From Streptacidiphilus sp. ASG 303 (GTDB taxonomy: Bacteria > Actinomycetota > Actinomycetes > Streptomycetales > Streptomycetaceae): a stretch of 64,000 bases of DNA. The notes under the pieces were generated by a model that had not been told where the DNA came from, searched no databases, and saw nothing but the letters and a program-made list of their open reading frames with translations. The translations under genes were made by a program, and so were the position numbers. The DNA lies in NCBI RefSeq assembly GCF_020991365.1, contig NZ_JAJLRA010000013.1, forward strand, positions 1 to 64,000, read 5' to 3'. Below, piece by piece: positions 1 to 7,931 of this stretch (position 1 is the first letter of the stretch; every line of letters starts with the position of its first letter).

Positions 1-40
1 CGGCATGAGCCCCGCGGAGACCGCCGCCGCCGGCGGCTGA
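1..40 (+). CDS. C-terminal end of an upstream gene (partial)
   Basis: The first 40 bases read in one frame as a short Ala/Gly-rich tail (GMSPAETAAAGG) followed by TGA at 38-40. Only twelve residues are visible, so the product cannot be named. It lies on the same strand as the acyl carrier protein and ketosynthase genes that follow and is probably another member of that cluster, possibly a second ketosynthase-type subunit; that is inference from position only. Confidence 0.55.
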   Translation, partial: GMSPAETAAAGG

Positions 41-82
41 CCCAAGCCGCACACTCCGTCAGGTCAGGCAACCGGAGGACAC

Positions 83-265
<183 letters not shown>

Positions 266-271
<6 letters not shown>

Positions 272-300
272 CCTGACCTGACCCGACCCGACCCGACCCG
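266..300. repeat. Pentanucleotide tandem repeats (ACCTG x3, ACCCG x4)
   Basis: Seven head-to-tail 5-mers lie directly upstream of the acyl carrier protein gene. The three ACCTG units create TGA in all three forward frames. The last ACCCG unit abuts the AGGAG ribosome site (301-305) of the acyl carrier protein gene. Confidence 0.9.
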
Positions 301-312
301 AGGAGCACTCCC

Positions 313-552
313 GTGAACGACGTCTACGGCCGCCTGGTCAAGCTGCTCGTCTCCGGCTTCGGCCTCGAACCGAAGGAGATCGCCCCGGACGACACCTTCA
401 GCGGCCTCGAGCTCGACTCGCTGGCCCTGGTGGAGCTCTCCATCGCGGCCCAGGAGGAGTTCGGCGTGCCGATCTCCGACGACGACCTGGGCCCGAACGA
501 CACCGTGGCGCACGCCGCCGAGGTCATCGCCGGGAAGGCGGTGGCGGCCTGA
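313..552 (+). CDS. Acyl carrier protein (type II PKS/FAS)
   Basis: This 79-aa protein has normal carrier-protein size. The phosphopantetheine attachment site is the Ser of LDSLALVEL (Ser36), in the usual place at the start of helix II, and the flanking acidic residues are typical. Its role is to carry growing or starter acyl groups as thioesters for the ketosynthase encoded next door. The GTG start at 313 is supported by AGGAG at 301-305. The TGA overlaps the ketosynthase ATG by one base, so the two are translationally coupled. Whether it belongs to a polyketide, a polyene or another fatty-acid-like pathway cannot be decided from this window. Confidence 0.9.
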   Translation: MNDVYGRLVKLLVSGFGLEPKEIAPDDTFSGLELDSLALVELSIAAQEEFGVPISDDDLGPNDTVAHAAEVIAGKAVAA

Positions 553-1790
553 TGCCGGGCGGCCCCGCCCCGTTCGGCGCCGCCGTCACCGGGGTCGGTC
601 TCGTCACGGCCGCCGGTGTCGGGGTGGCGGCGTCCTGGGAGCGCATCCGGGCCGGAGCGGCCACGGCCGCGACCGCGGTGCCGGAGCTGTCCGGCCTGCC
701 CGCCGGCTTCGGCTGCGCGGTCACCGGCTTCGACCCGGTGCGGGCCATCGGCCGGCGCAAGGCCTGGCGGATCGACCGCTGCAGCCAGTTCGCGCTGGCC
801 GCGGCCGCCGAGGCGCTCGCCGACGCCGGGCTCGACCCCGACCACTGGGACCGCGCCCGGGTGGGCGTGGTGCTGGGCAACGGCATCGGCGGCGCCGCGA
901 CCTGGGAGAAGCAGCACCGCACCCTGCTGTCCGACGGTCCGCTGAAGGTCTCCCCGCTGCTCATCCCGATGCTGTCGGTCAACATGTCCGCCGGCTACGT
1001 GGCGATGGAGTTCGGCGCACGGGGACCGAGCCTGGTCACGGCCACGGCCTGCGCCTCGGGGACGACGGCGGTGGGCGTGGCACGCGACCTGCTGCGCAGC
1101 GGCGCCTGCGACGTGGTGGTCGCGGGGGGCACCGAGGCGTGCCTGGTCCCCTCGATCATCACCGGGTTCGGCCAGATGGGCGCCCTGTCGCGCCGCCGCG
1201 ACCGGCCCGAGGCGGCCTCGCGCCCGTTCGACGTCGACCGGGACGGGTTCGTGCCGGCCGAGGGGGCGGGCGTGCTGGTCCTGGAGCGGGTCGAGGACGC
1301 GCGGGCCCGCGGGGCGCGGGTGCGGGCCGTGGTGAGCGGGTACGGCGCCTCCTCCGACGCCTACCACGCGACCGCTCCGGAGCCGTACGGCACCGGTGCC
1401 GAACTCGCCGTCCGGGCGGCCCTGCGGGACGCCGGGCTGCACCCGGGCGACGTGGACCACGTCAACGCGCACGGCACGTCGACGCCGCTCAACGACGCCA
1501 CCGAGGCCCGCATGATCCGCCGGGTGCTGGGCGACCGGCCCGCCGTCACCTCCGTCAAGGGCGTGGTCGGCCACTCCCTGGGCGCCGCGGGGGCGATCGA
1601 GGCGGTGGTGACCGCGCTGACGGTCGAGCAGTCCTTCGTGCCGCCGACCGCGAACCTGGAGAGCCAGGACCCGGCGGTGGAGCTGGACGTGGTGGCCAAG
1701 GCCGGGCGGGAGATGCCGGTCGAGGTGGCGCTGAGCAACTCGTTCGGGTTCGGGGGGCAGAACAGCGTCCTTCTGTTCACCAGGGGCTGA
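552..1790 (+). CDS. Beta-ketoacyl synthase, KAS II (FabF)-like
   Basis: The 412-aa protein has the complete thiolase-fold active site: nucleophile Cys167 in TACASG, His307 in NAHGTSTP and His341 in GVVGHSLGAAG, with the conserved NSFGFGGQN near the C-terminus. It should condense malonyl-ACP with an acyl chain by decarboxylative Claisen condensation. It is a catalytic ketosynthase and not a chain-length factor, since Cys and both His are present. It begins within the stop codon of the acyl carrier protein gene. The upstream gene ending at base 40 could be a partner subunit. Membership of a biosynthetic cluster rather than primary fatty-acid synthesis is inferred from the adjacent exporter and TetR gene. 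Confidence 0.92.
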   Translation: MPGGPAPFGAAVTGVGLVTAAGVGVAASWERIRAGAATAATAVPELSGLPAGFGCAVTGFDPVRAIGRRKAWRIDRCSQFALAAAAEALADAGLDPDHWDRARVGVVLGNGIGGAATWEKQHRTLLSDGPLKVSPLLIPMLSVNMSAGYVAMEFGARGPSLVTATACASGTTAVGVARDLLRSGACDVVVAGGTEACLVPSIITGFGQMGALSRRRDRPEAASRPFDVDRDGFVPAEGAGVLVLERVEDARARGARVRAVVSGYGASSDAYHATAPEPYGTGAELAVRAALRDAGLHPGDVDHVNAHGTSTPLNDATEARMIRRVLGDRPAVTSVKGVVGHSLGAAGAIEAVVTALTVEQSFVPPTANLESQDPAVELDVVAKAGREMPVEVALSNSFGFGGQNSVLLFTRG

Positions 1791-1834
1791 GGCCGGAGGG
1801 GCCGGAGCCGGGAGGGGCGGGGGGCCGCGGACCG

Positions 1835-2311
1835 ATGGAACGCCGGTGGAGCGTCGAGGAGACCGTGCTCGTCGCGGCGGAGCCCGAGCGGGTGTACCGG
1901 GCGGTCGCCGACGTGCGGTCGATGGGGCGGTGGAGCCCCGAGTGCCGGGCCGTCTGGGTGCCCCGCCCGCCCGTGGCCGCGGGCACCCGGTTCGTCGGCC
2001 TCAACCGCCGGGGCCCGTGGGTGTGGTTCACCGAGTGCCGGGTGACCCGGGCCGACCCGGGGCGGTGCTTCGAGTTCCGGGTGACCACCTTCGGGATGCC
2101 GGTGGCCCGGTGGGGGTACCGCTTCGCCGCGGAGGACGGCGGCACGCGGGTGACCGAGTACTGGGAGGACCTGCGCACCGGCCGCACCGGCCGGGCCGCC
2201 TCCCTGCTGGGACGGCTCTTCACCGGGACCCGGCCGGCCGACCGCCACCTGGTCAACCGGGCGGGCATGGGCACCACCCTCCAGCGGCTCAGGCAGGCCC
2301 TGGAGGGCTGA
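1835..2311 (+). CDS. SRPBCC (START/polyketide cyclase-like) protein
   Basis: This 158-aa protein looks like a single SRPBCC domain, from the N-terminal VEETVLVAAEPERVYRAVAD strand-helix to the long C-terminal helix. Such domains form a deep hydrophobic pocket and serve as cyclases, aromatases, dehydratases or lipid carriers. The ATG at 1835 is preceded by GGGAGGGG. It sits 44 bases after the ketosynthase on the same strand and probably acts on its product. The WSPECRAVW segment and absence of a known cyclase active-site signature leave the reaction open. Confidence 0.75.
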   Translation: MERRWSVEETVLVAAEPERVYRAVADVRSMGRWSPECRAVWVPRPPVAAGTRFVGLNRRGPWVWFTECRVTRADPGRCFEFRVTTFGMPVARWGYRFAAEDGGTRVTEYWEDLRTGRTGRAASLLGRLFTGTRPADRHLVNRAGMGTTLQRLRQALEG

Positions 2312-2369
2312 CGCGGACCACCGGCGCCGGGCGGGCCGCCGCCCGGCGAGGACCACCGCCCGGCGCGGA

Positions 2370-3110
2370 TCACCGCTCGGCGAGGAACGAGCCCAGCCGC
2401 CGGACAGCCGCCGCGGCCGCGACCGCGTGGCCGCGGCCGTCCGGCCGCATCCGGTCCGCACCCCACACCGCCGTCCCCGGCAGCGGCAGCGGCAGCACCG
2501 ACAGGTCCAGCAGCAGCGCCCCGTGGCGCAGCGTCACGGCGCGCGCCCGCTCCATCAGCACCCGCTGCCGCAGCCCCACCGACTCCCGCAGCGGCTCCGG
2601 CGCCCGTGCCGAGTGTGCGAGGCTGTACGGGCCCACCACCAGCACGTCGGCGCCGCCGTCCCGCAGTGGTGTGACGATCCGCTCGAGTTCGACCTCCAGC
2701 GCGTCGGGGGCGAAGGACGGCCGCAGGAGGTCGGTGCCGTCGCAGCAGACCAGCGCGAGGTCGCTCCTGAAGTCGAGGGCCCGGGCGAGCTGCTGGGACC
2801 GCACCCGGCCGACGGCCAGCTCCCGCGGGCCGAGCAGGACGAGGCAGGCCGGCTCGGCACCGGCGGTGCGCAGGGCGGAGGCGATCCGGTCGTACCAGGG
2901 GGCGCTGCGGTAGCCCGGTACGGGTTCGGGCGACGGGTCGGCCGCGCTCCCCCCGAGGACCACCAGCCGGCGCCAGGGGTGCCCGGCCAGCAGCCGGCGC
3001 GCCTCCCCCTCCCCCAGGCAGTGCGGGTCGCCGTCCTCGCCCGGCACCGGCGCCGCCGGTCCGTGCCCGGCCGCCGTGCCCGGCCGCTCCCCCGTGCGCC
3101 GTTCCCCCAT
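2370..3110 (-). CDS. SGNH/GDSL-hydrolase-like protein with altered active site
   Basis: The 246-aa product has the overall plan of an SGNH hydrolase: an N-terminal strand and loop (VVLGGSAADP), long middle helices, and a C-terminal block WGADRMRPDGRGHAVAA. In active enzymes the first block is GDS and the last contains D-x-x-H; here they read GGS and DRMR, so the Ser is kept but the preceding Asp and the catalytic His position are changed. It may be a non-hydrolytic or divergent acyl-binding member. The ATG at 3110 has GGAGG (complement of 3117-3121) six bases upstream; an in-frame GTG at 3140 is less well placed. It follows the DinB-like gene by 33 bases and probably shares its transcript. 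Confidence 0.6.
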   Translation of the reverse strand: MGERRTGERPGTAAGHGPAAPVPGEDGDPHCLGEGEARRLLAGHPWRRLVVLGGSAADPSPEPVPGYRSAPWYDRIASALRTAGAEPACLVLLGPRELAVGRVRSQQLARALDFRSDLALVCCDGTDLLRPSFAPDALEVELERIVTPLRDGGADVLVVGPYSLAHSARAPEPLRESVGLRQRVLMERARAVTLRHGALLLDLSVLPLPLPGTAVWGADRMRPDGRGHAVAAAAAVRRLGSFLAER

Positions 3111-3143
3111 GCCCGTCCTCCGCTCTCCCCTGTGGGCCACCGT

Positions 3144-3635
3144 TCAGCCGGCCGCCGCCAGACGCCGCAGCCGGTCCGCGTGTCCGGGCAGGTGCTCCTC
3201 GGCCCGCACGCGCAGGAGCTCTCCCCAGGGGACCTCCCCGCTGAACGCCTCCCGGCCCGATCCGTCCACCAGGCGCACCCGGACGGGCCGGAGTGCGGCG
3301 TCGTCCGGGAGCCGCTCCACCAGGCCGAGCAGCTCCGCCGCGTTCCGGCGGACCAGGTCCGCCAGGACGTCGGGCCCGGCCGAGGAGGTCAGGGCGTCGA
3401 TCGCCGCCGGGTCCACGGCGGGGGCGTTGTCGACCGACGGGGTGGCGCCCTCCAGGAGCCGGCGTGCGGCGGCGGCCAGCAGGCGGTCGCCGAGGGCGAC
3501 GTGGGCCAGGGTCCGCTCCGCGCCCGGCTCCCCGGGCGGTTCCGCGGTCGGACGGCCGGCCTGCGCCGCCGCCCCTGCTGCGGCGGCGGCGTCGAGCAGG
3601 CCGGTGTAGGCGGTCCGGAGCGAGGTGGTGTCCAC
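3144..3635 (-). CDS. DinB/mycothiol-isomerase-like four-helix protein
   Basis: This 163-aa helical protein begins at GTG 3635. Possible metal ligands are His in LAHVALG and an HxxxH pair in EEHLPGHADRL near the C-terminus, the arrangement of the DinB/MDMPI superfamily, whose members bind a divalent metal and often use thiol cofactors for isomerisation or conjugation. The substrate is unknown. It lies between the MmgE/PrpD gene (62-bp gap) and the SGNH-like gene on the same strand, so it is likely part of the leftward operon with the exporter. Confidence 0.6.
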   Translation of the reverse strand: MDTTSLRTAYTGLLDAAAAAGAAAQAGRPTAEPPGEPGAERTLAHVALGDRLLAAAARRLLEGATPSVDNAPAVDPAAIDALTSSAGPDVLADLVRRNAAELLGLVERLPDDAALRPVRVRLVDGSGREAFSGEVPWGELLRVRAEEHLPGHADRLRRLAAAG

Positions 3636-3697
3636 CGGGGTCCCTTCCCTGAGACGGGGTCGGCGGCCGCAGCCGGGGGCCGCGGCCGGGGGTGCGG

Positions 3698-5227
3698 TCA
3701 GTGCCCGTGGGTGCGGCCGACGTCCCCGAGGGCGAGGTCGAGCAGCCGCCCGACCTCCTCGGGCCCCAGCCGTTCGAGGTCCTGGACGAGGTCGGCGGCC
3801 TCCGGGGGGCCCCCGCAGCCGAGGAACTTCCGGCGGGCGAGGTCGGCGTGGTCCGGGCCCCCGGCGTCCCCGGCCGCGCCCACCGCGGTACGGCGTTCGG
3901 CGCGCAGCGTGCGGCCGTCCCGGAGCCGGACGGTGAGCCGGGCGCCCAGGTCCTTGCGGGCGCGGCGGAAGTCCTCCTCGGGCGGCGGCCAGGACGGGGG
4001 CAGGGCGTCGGCCGCCTCCGCGTCGGCCGCCCGCACCCAGCCCTCGGCCCGGTCCCCGGCCCGGCGCAGCGCCTGGCCGAGCGGCGCGGTGGCGAGCAGG
4101 GCGGTCCTGCTGAGTTCGGGATCGTGGCCGGTCCGGACCTTGGCGGCCAGGTCCCAGCGGTCCGGTTCCGCGACCGCGGGCGGTGCCAGGTCGGCCGGCC
4201 GCAGGGCTCCGGTGAGGAGCGCGGTGGCCACGTTGTACGGGAGGGAGAAGTTGAGCGCGGCGACGCTGGAGTCCGGCCCGACGGCCTGCCGGCGGGAGAT
4301 CCGGTCGAGGCCGCTGGTGAACAGCGAGCCCTCGACCAGGACGTCGGCCACCTCCTCGGGCCGCAGGCCGGGCAGGTCCCGGTGCAGCTCGACCGCGCAG
4401 TCGACCGCGGCGCTGGTGTAGGCGCTGCCGGGGTGGACCTTGTAGGACAGCGTCTCGGTGTACCAGCAGGTGCCCAGTCCGGCCACGGCCTCCTCGGGGA
4501 GCGGCAGGTCGGCGAAGCGGTCCAGGAAGCCGGCCGGGTGCTCCAGGATGTCGTCCGGCCCGAGCAGGCCGGCGGCGGCGCCGTCGCAGGCGCTCAGCGC
4601 GGTCTGCAGCGGCGCGGCGGCGGTGAGCAGCTTCGCGTCGGTGGTGAAGAAGCCGCGCGGGAGCGTCCAGGTCGGCACCGAGAAGGCGAGCCCGAGGGCG
4701 TTCGCCCAGGTGGCCGCCGGGGCGTCCTCGGCGCGCAGCCGCCCCGCCACCGCTCCGGCCAGGTGGGTGTGCCCGGCGGTCTGGCCGCGGAACGGCCCGA
4801 GGGTGGCGGCCGCGGTGATCCGGGCGGCGCACTCGTTGGCGGCGAGGACGGCGGTGAGCAGTCCGCGGCCGGACAGGCGGAGCGGGCGGGCGTACGCGAG
4901 GGGCACGTTGACGGTGGAGTGGGACAGGTGCCCGGCGTAGGCGGTGTCGTCGTAGTCGAGGCAGATGGTGGCCGCGGCCAGGGTGCGGGCCGCCCGGCCG
5001 GGGTCGGCCTGGAGGGGGCCGCCCCAGGCGCGGAGGATCCTCGCCCCGAGGGGGTGGGCGTACCCGGCGCGGGCGGCGGCGAGCTGGCTGAGCAGCTGGC
5101 TCCTGAGGTGGGCGGTGACGCGCCCGGGGGCGTCGTCGAGCCGGAGTGCGGCGGCCCATCCGGCGAGCCGGGTGATCAGGCTCGGGGGGTTCCGCGGGCC
5201 CGCGCCGGGTCCGGGGGCGGCGTTCAC
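3698..5227 (-). CDS. MmgE/PrpD-family protein
   Basis: The 509-aa protein shows MmgE/PrpD hallmarks: LDYDDTAYAGHLSHSTVNVPLA in the first quarter, NECAARI, a GHTHLAG segment, and a C-terminal lid domain with KVRTGHDPEL. Relatives include 2-methylcitrate dehydratase and cis-aconitate decarboxylase, which eliminate water or CO2 from tricarboxylic acids. Its GTG start (5227) overlaps the exporter's TGA by four bases, so it is translationally coupled. Presence beside carrier protein and ketosynthase genes suggests it prepares or modifies a carboxylic building block; this is inference. Confidence 0.82.
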   Translation of the reverse strand: MNAAPGPGAGPRNPPSLITRLAGWAAALRLDDAPGRVTAHLRSQLLSQLAAARAGYAHPLGARILRAWGGPLQADPGRAARTLAAATICLDYDDTAYAGHLSHSTVNVPLAYARPLRLSGRGLLTAVLAANECAARITAAATLGPFRGQTAGHTHLAGAVAGRLRAEDAPAATWANALGLAFSVPTWTLPRGFFTTDAKLLTAAAPLQTALSACDGAAAGLLGPDDILEHPAGFLDRFADLPLPEEAVAGLGTCWYTETLSYKVHPGSAYTSAAVDCAVELHRDLPGLRPEEVADVLVEGSLFTSGLDRISRRQAVGPDSSVAALNFSLPYNVATALLTGALRPADLAPPAVAEPDRWDLAAKVRTGHDPELSRTALLATAPLGQALRRAGDRAEGWVRAADAEAADALPPSWPPPEEDFRRARKDLGARLTVRLRDGRTLRAERRTAVGAAGDAGGPDHADLARRKFLGCGGPPEAADLVQDLERLGPEEVGRLLDLALGDVGRTHGH

Positions 5228-6804
5228 CGGGCGGCCTCCGCCGCGGGACGGTCCGCCCCGGCCGCCCCGGCCGCGGGCGCCGGGGCCCGGCCCCGGGCGC
5301 CCCTGAGGAAGAGCAGGGCGCAGACCCCGCCGGCCAGGGTGCCCACGGCGGCCACCGTCATCACGAGGTGCAGCCCGTCCACGTAGACCGGGCCGACGGC
5401 GTTCAGCACCGGGCGGCGGAGTCCGGCGGGGAGCAGCCGGATCCGGGAGAGGTCGCCGTCGCCGAGCAGCGCGACGGCCCTGGAGCGCACGGCGTCGGGC
5501 ATGGGGACGGCGGCGAGGGCGCCGGGCAGGCCGTCGCCGAGGCGGCGCACCAGCAGGGCCCCGGCCAGGGCCACGCCGAAGACGGCGCCGACCTGGCGGA
5601 AGGTGTTGGAGACCCCGGAGGCGGTGCCGGCCTGCTCGGGCGGCACCGAGCCGAGCAGGGCGACGGTGGCGGGCGCACCGGTCAGCGAGACGCCGGCGCC
5701 GAGCAGGACCAGCGCCCACCAGTAGCCGCCGAAGCCGGTCCCGGGCTCGGTCCGGGTGAGGGCGAGCAGGCCGGCGGCGGAGAGCACGGAGCCGGCCACG
5801 ATGGGCCATCGGGAGCCGGCCCTGGCGGCGAGGACGCTGGCCGCGAAGGAGGCGACCATGATCGGGACGGTGAGCGCCAGGAACCGCACCCCGGTCCCGA
5901 CGGTGCTCAGGCCGTTGATGCTCTGCAGGTACAGGGTGAGCAGGAAGATGGCGGCGAACAGGCCGAACAGGCTCAGGAAGTTGACCACGCCGGCCACCAC
6001 GACGACGGGGCTGCGGAAGAGGCCGAGCGGCAGCATCGGGTCGGGCCGGCGCAGCTCCCAGAGGACGAAGGCCAGCAGGGCCGCGGCCGAGCCGGCGAAC
6101 GAGCCGACGATGGGGCCGGAGCCCCAGCCGCGGTTGTTGCCCTCGATGAGGCCGTACGCGAGCGCGGCGACGGCGGCGATGAAGAGCAGCTGGCCGACGG
6201 GGTCCGGGCGGCGGGAGCGGGCCGGGCGGTTCTCGGTGAGCAGCCGCGGCAGGACGGCGACGGCGACGGCGCCGATCGGCAGGTTGACCCAGAAGATGCT
6301 CTGCCAGCCGAATCGGTCGACCAGGAGGCCGCCGAGCACCGGGCCGGCGGAGAGGGCGAGGCCGCCGAGGCCGGCCCAGATGCCGATCGCCCTGGCGCGC
6401 GCGGCGGGCTCGGTGTGGGCGGCGGACACCAGCGCCAGGGAGACCGGGATCATGATCGAGCCGCAGACGCCCTGGACCGCGCGGGCGGCGAGCAGCAGCC
6501 CGATGCTGCCCGAGAGGGCGCAGGCCACGGAGGCGAGCGTGAAGCCGGCCAGTCCGCCGAGGAAGAGCCGCCGGCGGCCGAGGATGTCGCCGAGGGTGCC
6601 GGAGGTCAGCAGCAGGCACGCGAAGGTGAGCGTGTAGGCGTCGATGATCCACTGCAGCTGGGTGATGTCGGCGCCCAGGTCCTGCTGGATGTTCGGCAGC
6701 GCCACGTTCACGATCGTGGCGTCCAGGTAGACCATGAACACGCCGAAGCAGAGGAAGGCCAGCAGCAGCCCCTTGCGGCTGCCGCTTCCGGTGCTCTCGG
6801 TCAT
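5224..6804 (-). CDS. MFS exporter, DHA2 (14-TM) drug:H+ antiporter
   Basis: The 526-aa protein has the DHA2 pattern: MVYLDATIVNVALPNIQ in TM1, motif A GDILGRRRLFL, the antiporter motif C around GPVLGGLLVDRFGW followed by FWVNLPIG, and enough hydrophobic segments for 14 helices. It probably exports the product of the adjacent cluster and confers self-resistance. The ATG at 6804 follows an AGGGGGAA ribosome site; longer in-frame starts lack one. Its promoter contains a TetR-type operator (6895-6936), so expression is probably de-repressed by a ligand of the divergent regulator. It heads the leftward operon of four genes. Confidence 0.9.
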   Translation of the reverse strand: MTESTGSGSRKGLLLAFLCFGVFMVYLDATIVNVALPNIQQDLGADITQLQWIIDAYTLTFACLLLTSGTLGDILGRRRLFLGGLAGFTLASVACALSGSIGLLLAARAVQGVCGSIMIPVSLALVSAAHTEPAARARAIGIWAGLGGLALSAGPVLGGLLVDRFGWQSIFWVNLPIGAVAVAVLPRLLTENRPARSRRPDPVGQLLFIAAVAALAYGLIEGNNRGWGSGPIVGSFAGSAAALLAFVLWELRRPDPMLPLGLFRSPVVVVAGVVNFLSLFGLFAAIFLLTLYLQSINGLSTVGTGVRFLALTVPIMVASFAASVLAARAGSRWPIVAGSVLSAAGLLALTRTEPGTGFGGYWWALVLLGAGVSLTGAPATVALLGSVPPEQAGTASGVSNTFRQVGAVFGVALAGALLVRRLGDGLPGALAAVPMPDAVRSRAVALLGDGDLSRIRLLPAGLRRPVLNAVGPVYVDGLHLVMTVAAVGTLAGGVCALLFLRGARGRAPAPAAGAAGADRPAAEAAR

Positions 6805-6894
6805 CGGGGGTTCCCCCTGTTTCGTGGAGTGGCCGCCTCGTCGGGCGGCGGCTGCGCGGGGTGGGGTGCACGACACGTCCGCCGGGCCCCCAGC

Positions 6895-6923
6895 ACGATA
6901 ATGACCGACGGTCAGTCAGTCAA
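6895..6923 (-). promoter_or_regulatory. Promoter of the DHA2 exporter operon
   Basis: Read leftward, TTGACT (6923-6918) and TATCGT (6900-6895) are separated by exactly 17 bases, close to the housekeeping sigma consensus. One of the two palindromic operators fills the spacer, so a bound repressor would block RNA polymerase. Confidence 0.7.
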
Positions 6924-6936
6924 TGACCGACGGTCA
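6902..6936. promoter_or_regulatory. Twin TetR-type operators
   Basis: TGACCGACGGTCA, a perfect 5-3-5 inverted repeat, occurs at 6902-6914 and again at 6924-6936, with a 22-bp period, so both copies lie on the same DNA face. They sit between the exporter and the TetR gene; the second copy also overlaps the likely -35 region of the rightward TetR promoter (candidate -10 TAGATT at 6956). Autoregulation plus control of the exporter is the expected reading. Confidence 0.8.
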
Positions 6937-6995
6937 GTCAGCGGCGTTGCGGATGTAGATTGGGAGCACCGTCGAGTGGAACCAAGGTGAGGACC

Positions 6996-7631
6996 ATGAC
7001 AGCCACCGCAGGCACCGCGCCCCGCCGCAGGCGCGTGACCAGGAGCCCGGAGGACCGCCGGGAGAGCCTCCTCCTGGGCGCGGCGCGGGTGTTCCGGGAC
7101 AAGGGCTTCGCCTCGGCGACCGTGGCCGAGGTGACCGAGGCCGCCGAGGTGGCCAAGGGCACCTTCTACCTGTACTTCGACTCCAAGGAGCACCTCCTCG
7201 GCGCCCTGTGGGAGCGCTACGTCGACCGCTTCCTGGAGACCACCCGCACCCTGCTCGACGAGGGCGGGGCCTGGTGGCCGACGCTGGACCGCCTGATCCG
7301 GGCCCTGGTGGAGCACGCCGTGGGCAACGCGGAGCTGCACCGGATCGTCTACCAGTCGGCGAACGGGCGCGCCCTGGAGCTGTGCCGCCTCTCCAACCAG
7401 CGGGTCGTCGACCTGATGGCCGACTTCGTCGCGCGGGGGACCCTGGCGGGGGCCTTCAGCGCCCAGGACACACGGCTGGCCTGCCGCCTGGTCTTCCACG
7501 CGGCGGACGGGCTGCTCGACGACCTGATCAGCCGCCGGGAGGACATCGACCTCGACGCCGTCACCGCCGCCGTCCTGGAGCTGGCCCACCGCGGCCTGGG
7601 CGACCCCGAGCCCGGGACCGCACCCGCCTGA
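6996..7631 (+). CDS. TetR-family transcriptional regulator
   Basis: The 211-aa protein has the TetR helix-turn-helix at residues about 19-65, ending in VAKGTFYLYFDSKEHLL, and an all-helical ligand domain. ATG 6996 follows AAGGTGAGG. It is divergent from the DHA2 exporter, with two identical palindromes between them, and very probably represses that operon and itself until a small molecule, perhaps the cluster product, binds. Confidence 0.92.
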   Translation: MTATAGTAPRRRRVTRSPEDRRESLLLGAARVFRDKGFASATVAEVTEAAEVAKGTFYLYFDSKEHLLGALWERYVDRFLETTRTLLDEGGAWWPTLDRLIRALVEHAVGNAELHRIVYQSANGRALELCRLSNQRVVDLMADFVARGTLAGAFSAQDTRLACRLVFHAADGLLDDLISRREDIDLDAVTAAVLELAHRGLGDPEPGTAPA

Positions 7632-7678
7632 CCTGGCGTCACGCCCGTCCCGGCGGACTCCCGGCAGCCTCCCGGCGG

Positions 7679-7708
7679 CGTCTCAGGGGCGTCTCAGCGG
7701 CGTCTCAG
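7679..7708. repeat. Three CGTCTCAG units at 11-bp period
   Basis: CGTCTCAG occurs at 7679, 7690 and 7701, exactly one helical turn apart, between the TetR gene and the tRNA-like gene. Direct repeats at 11-bp spacing are how SARP and PhoP-type activators bind, although this unit is not one of their known consensus heptamers. Function is unknown. Confidence 0.6.
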
Positions 7709-7738
7709 CGCGCTGCCGCAGGATGGGTGGCGCAGCAG

Positions 7739-7827
<89 letters not shown>

Positions 7828-7931
7828 GAACCGCCACCGCCGCAACCGCCACCACCACCGCCGCCGGCCCCACCACCGCCGGCCGCCGCCCGCGGTCCGG
7901 CGGCGCGGGCGAACCGAACGGGGGAGTCCGG

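Noticed and set aside
3698-6871. A single 1057-codon leftward frame spanning exporter and PrpD regions
   Set aside because: Its first part is an Arg/Pro-rich shadow of the exporter gene; only the end from 5227 is the real MmgE/PrpD gene.
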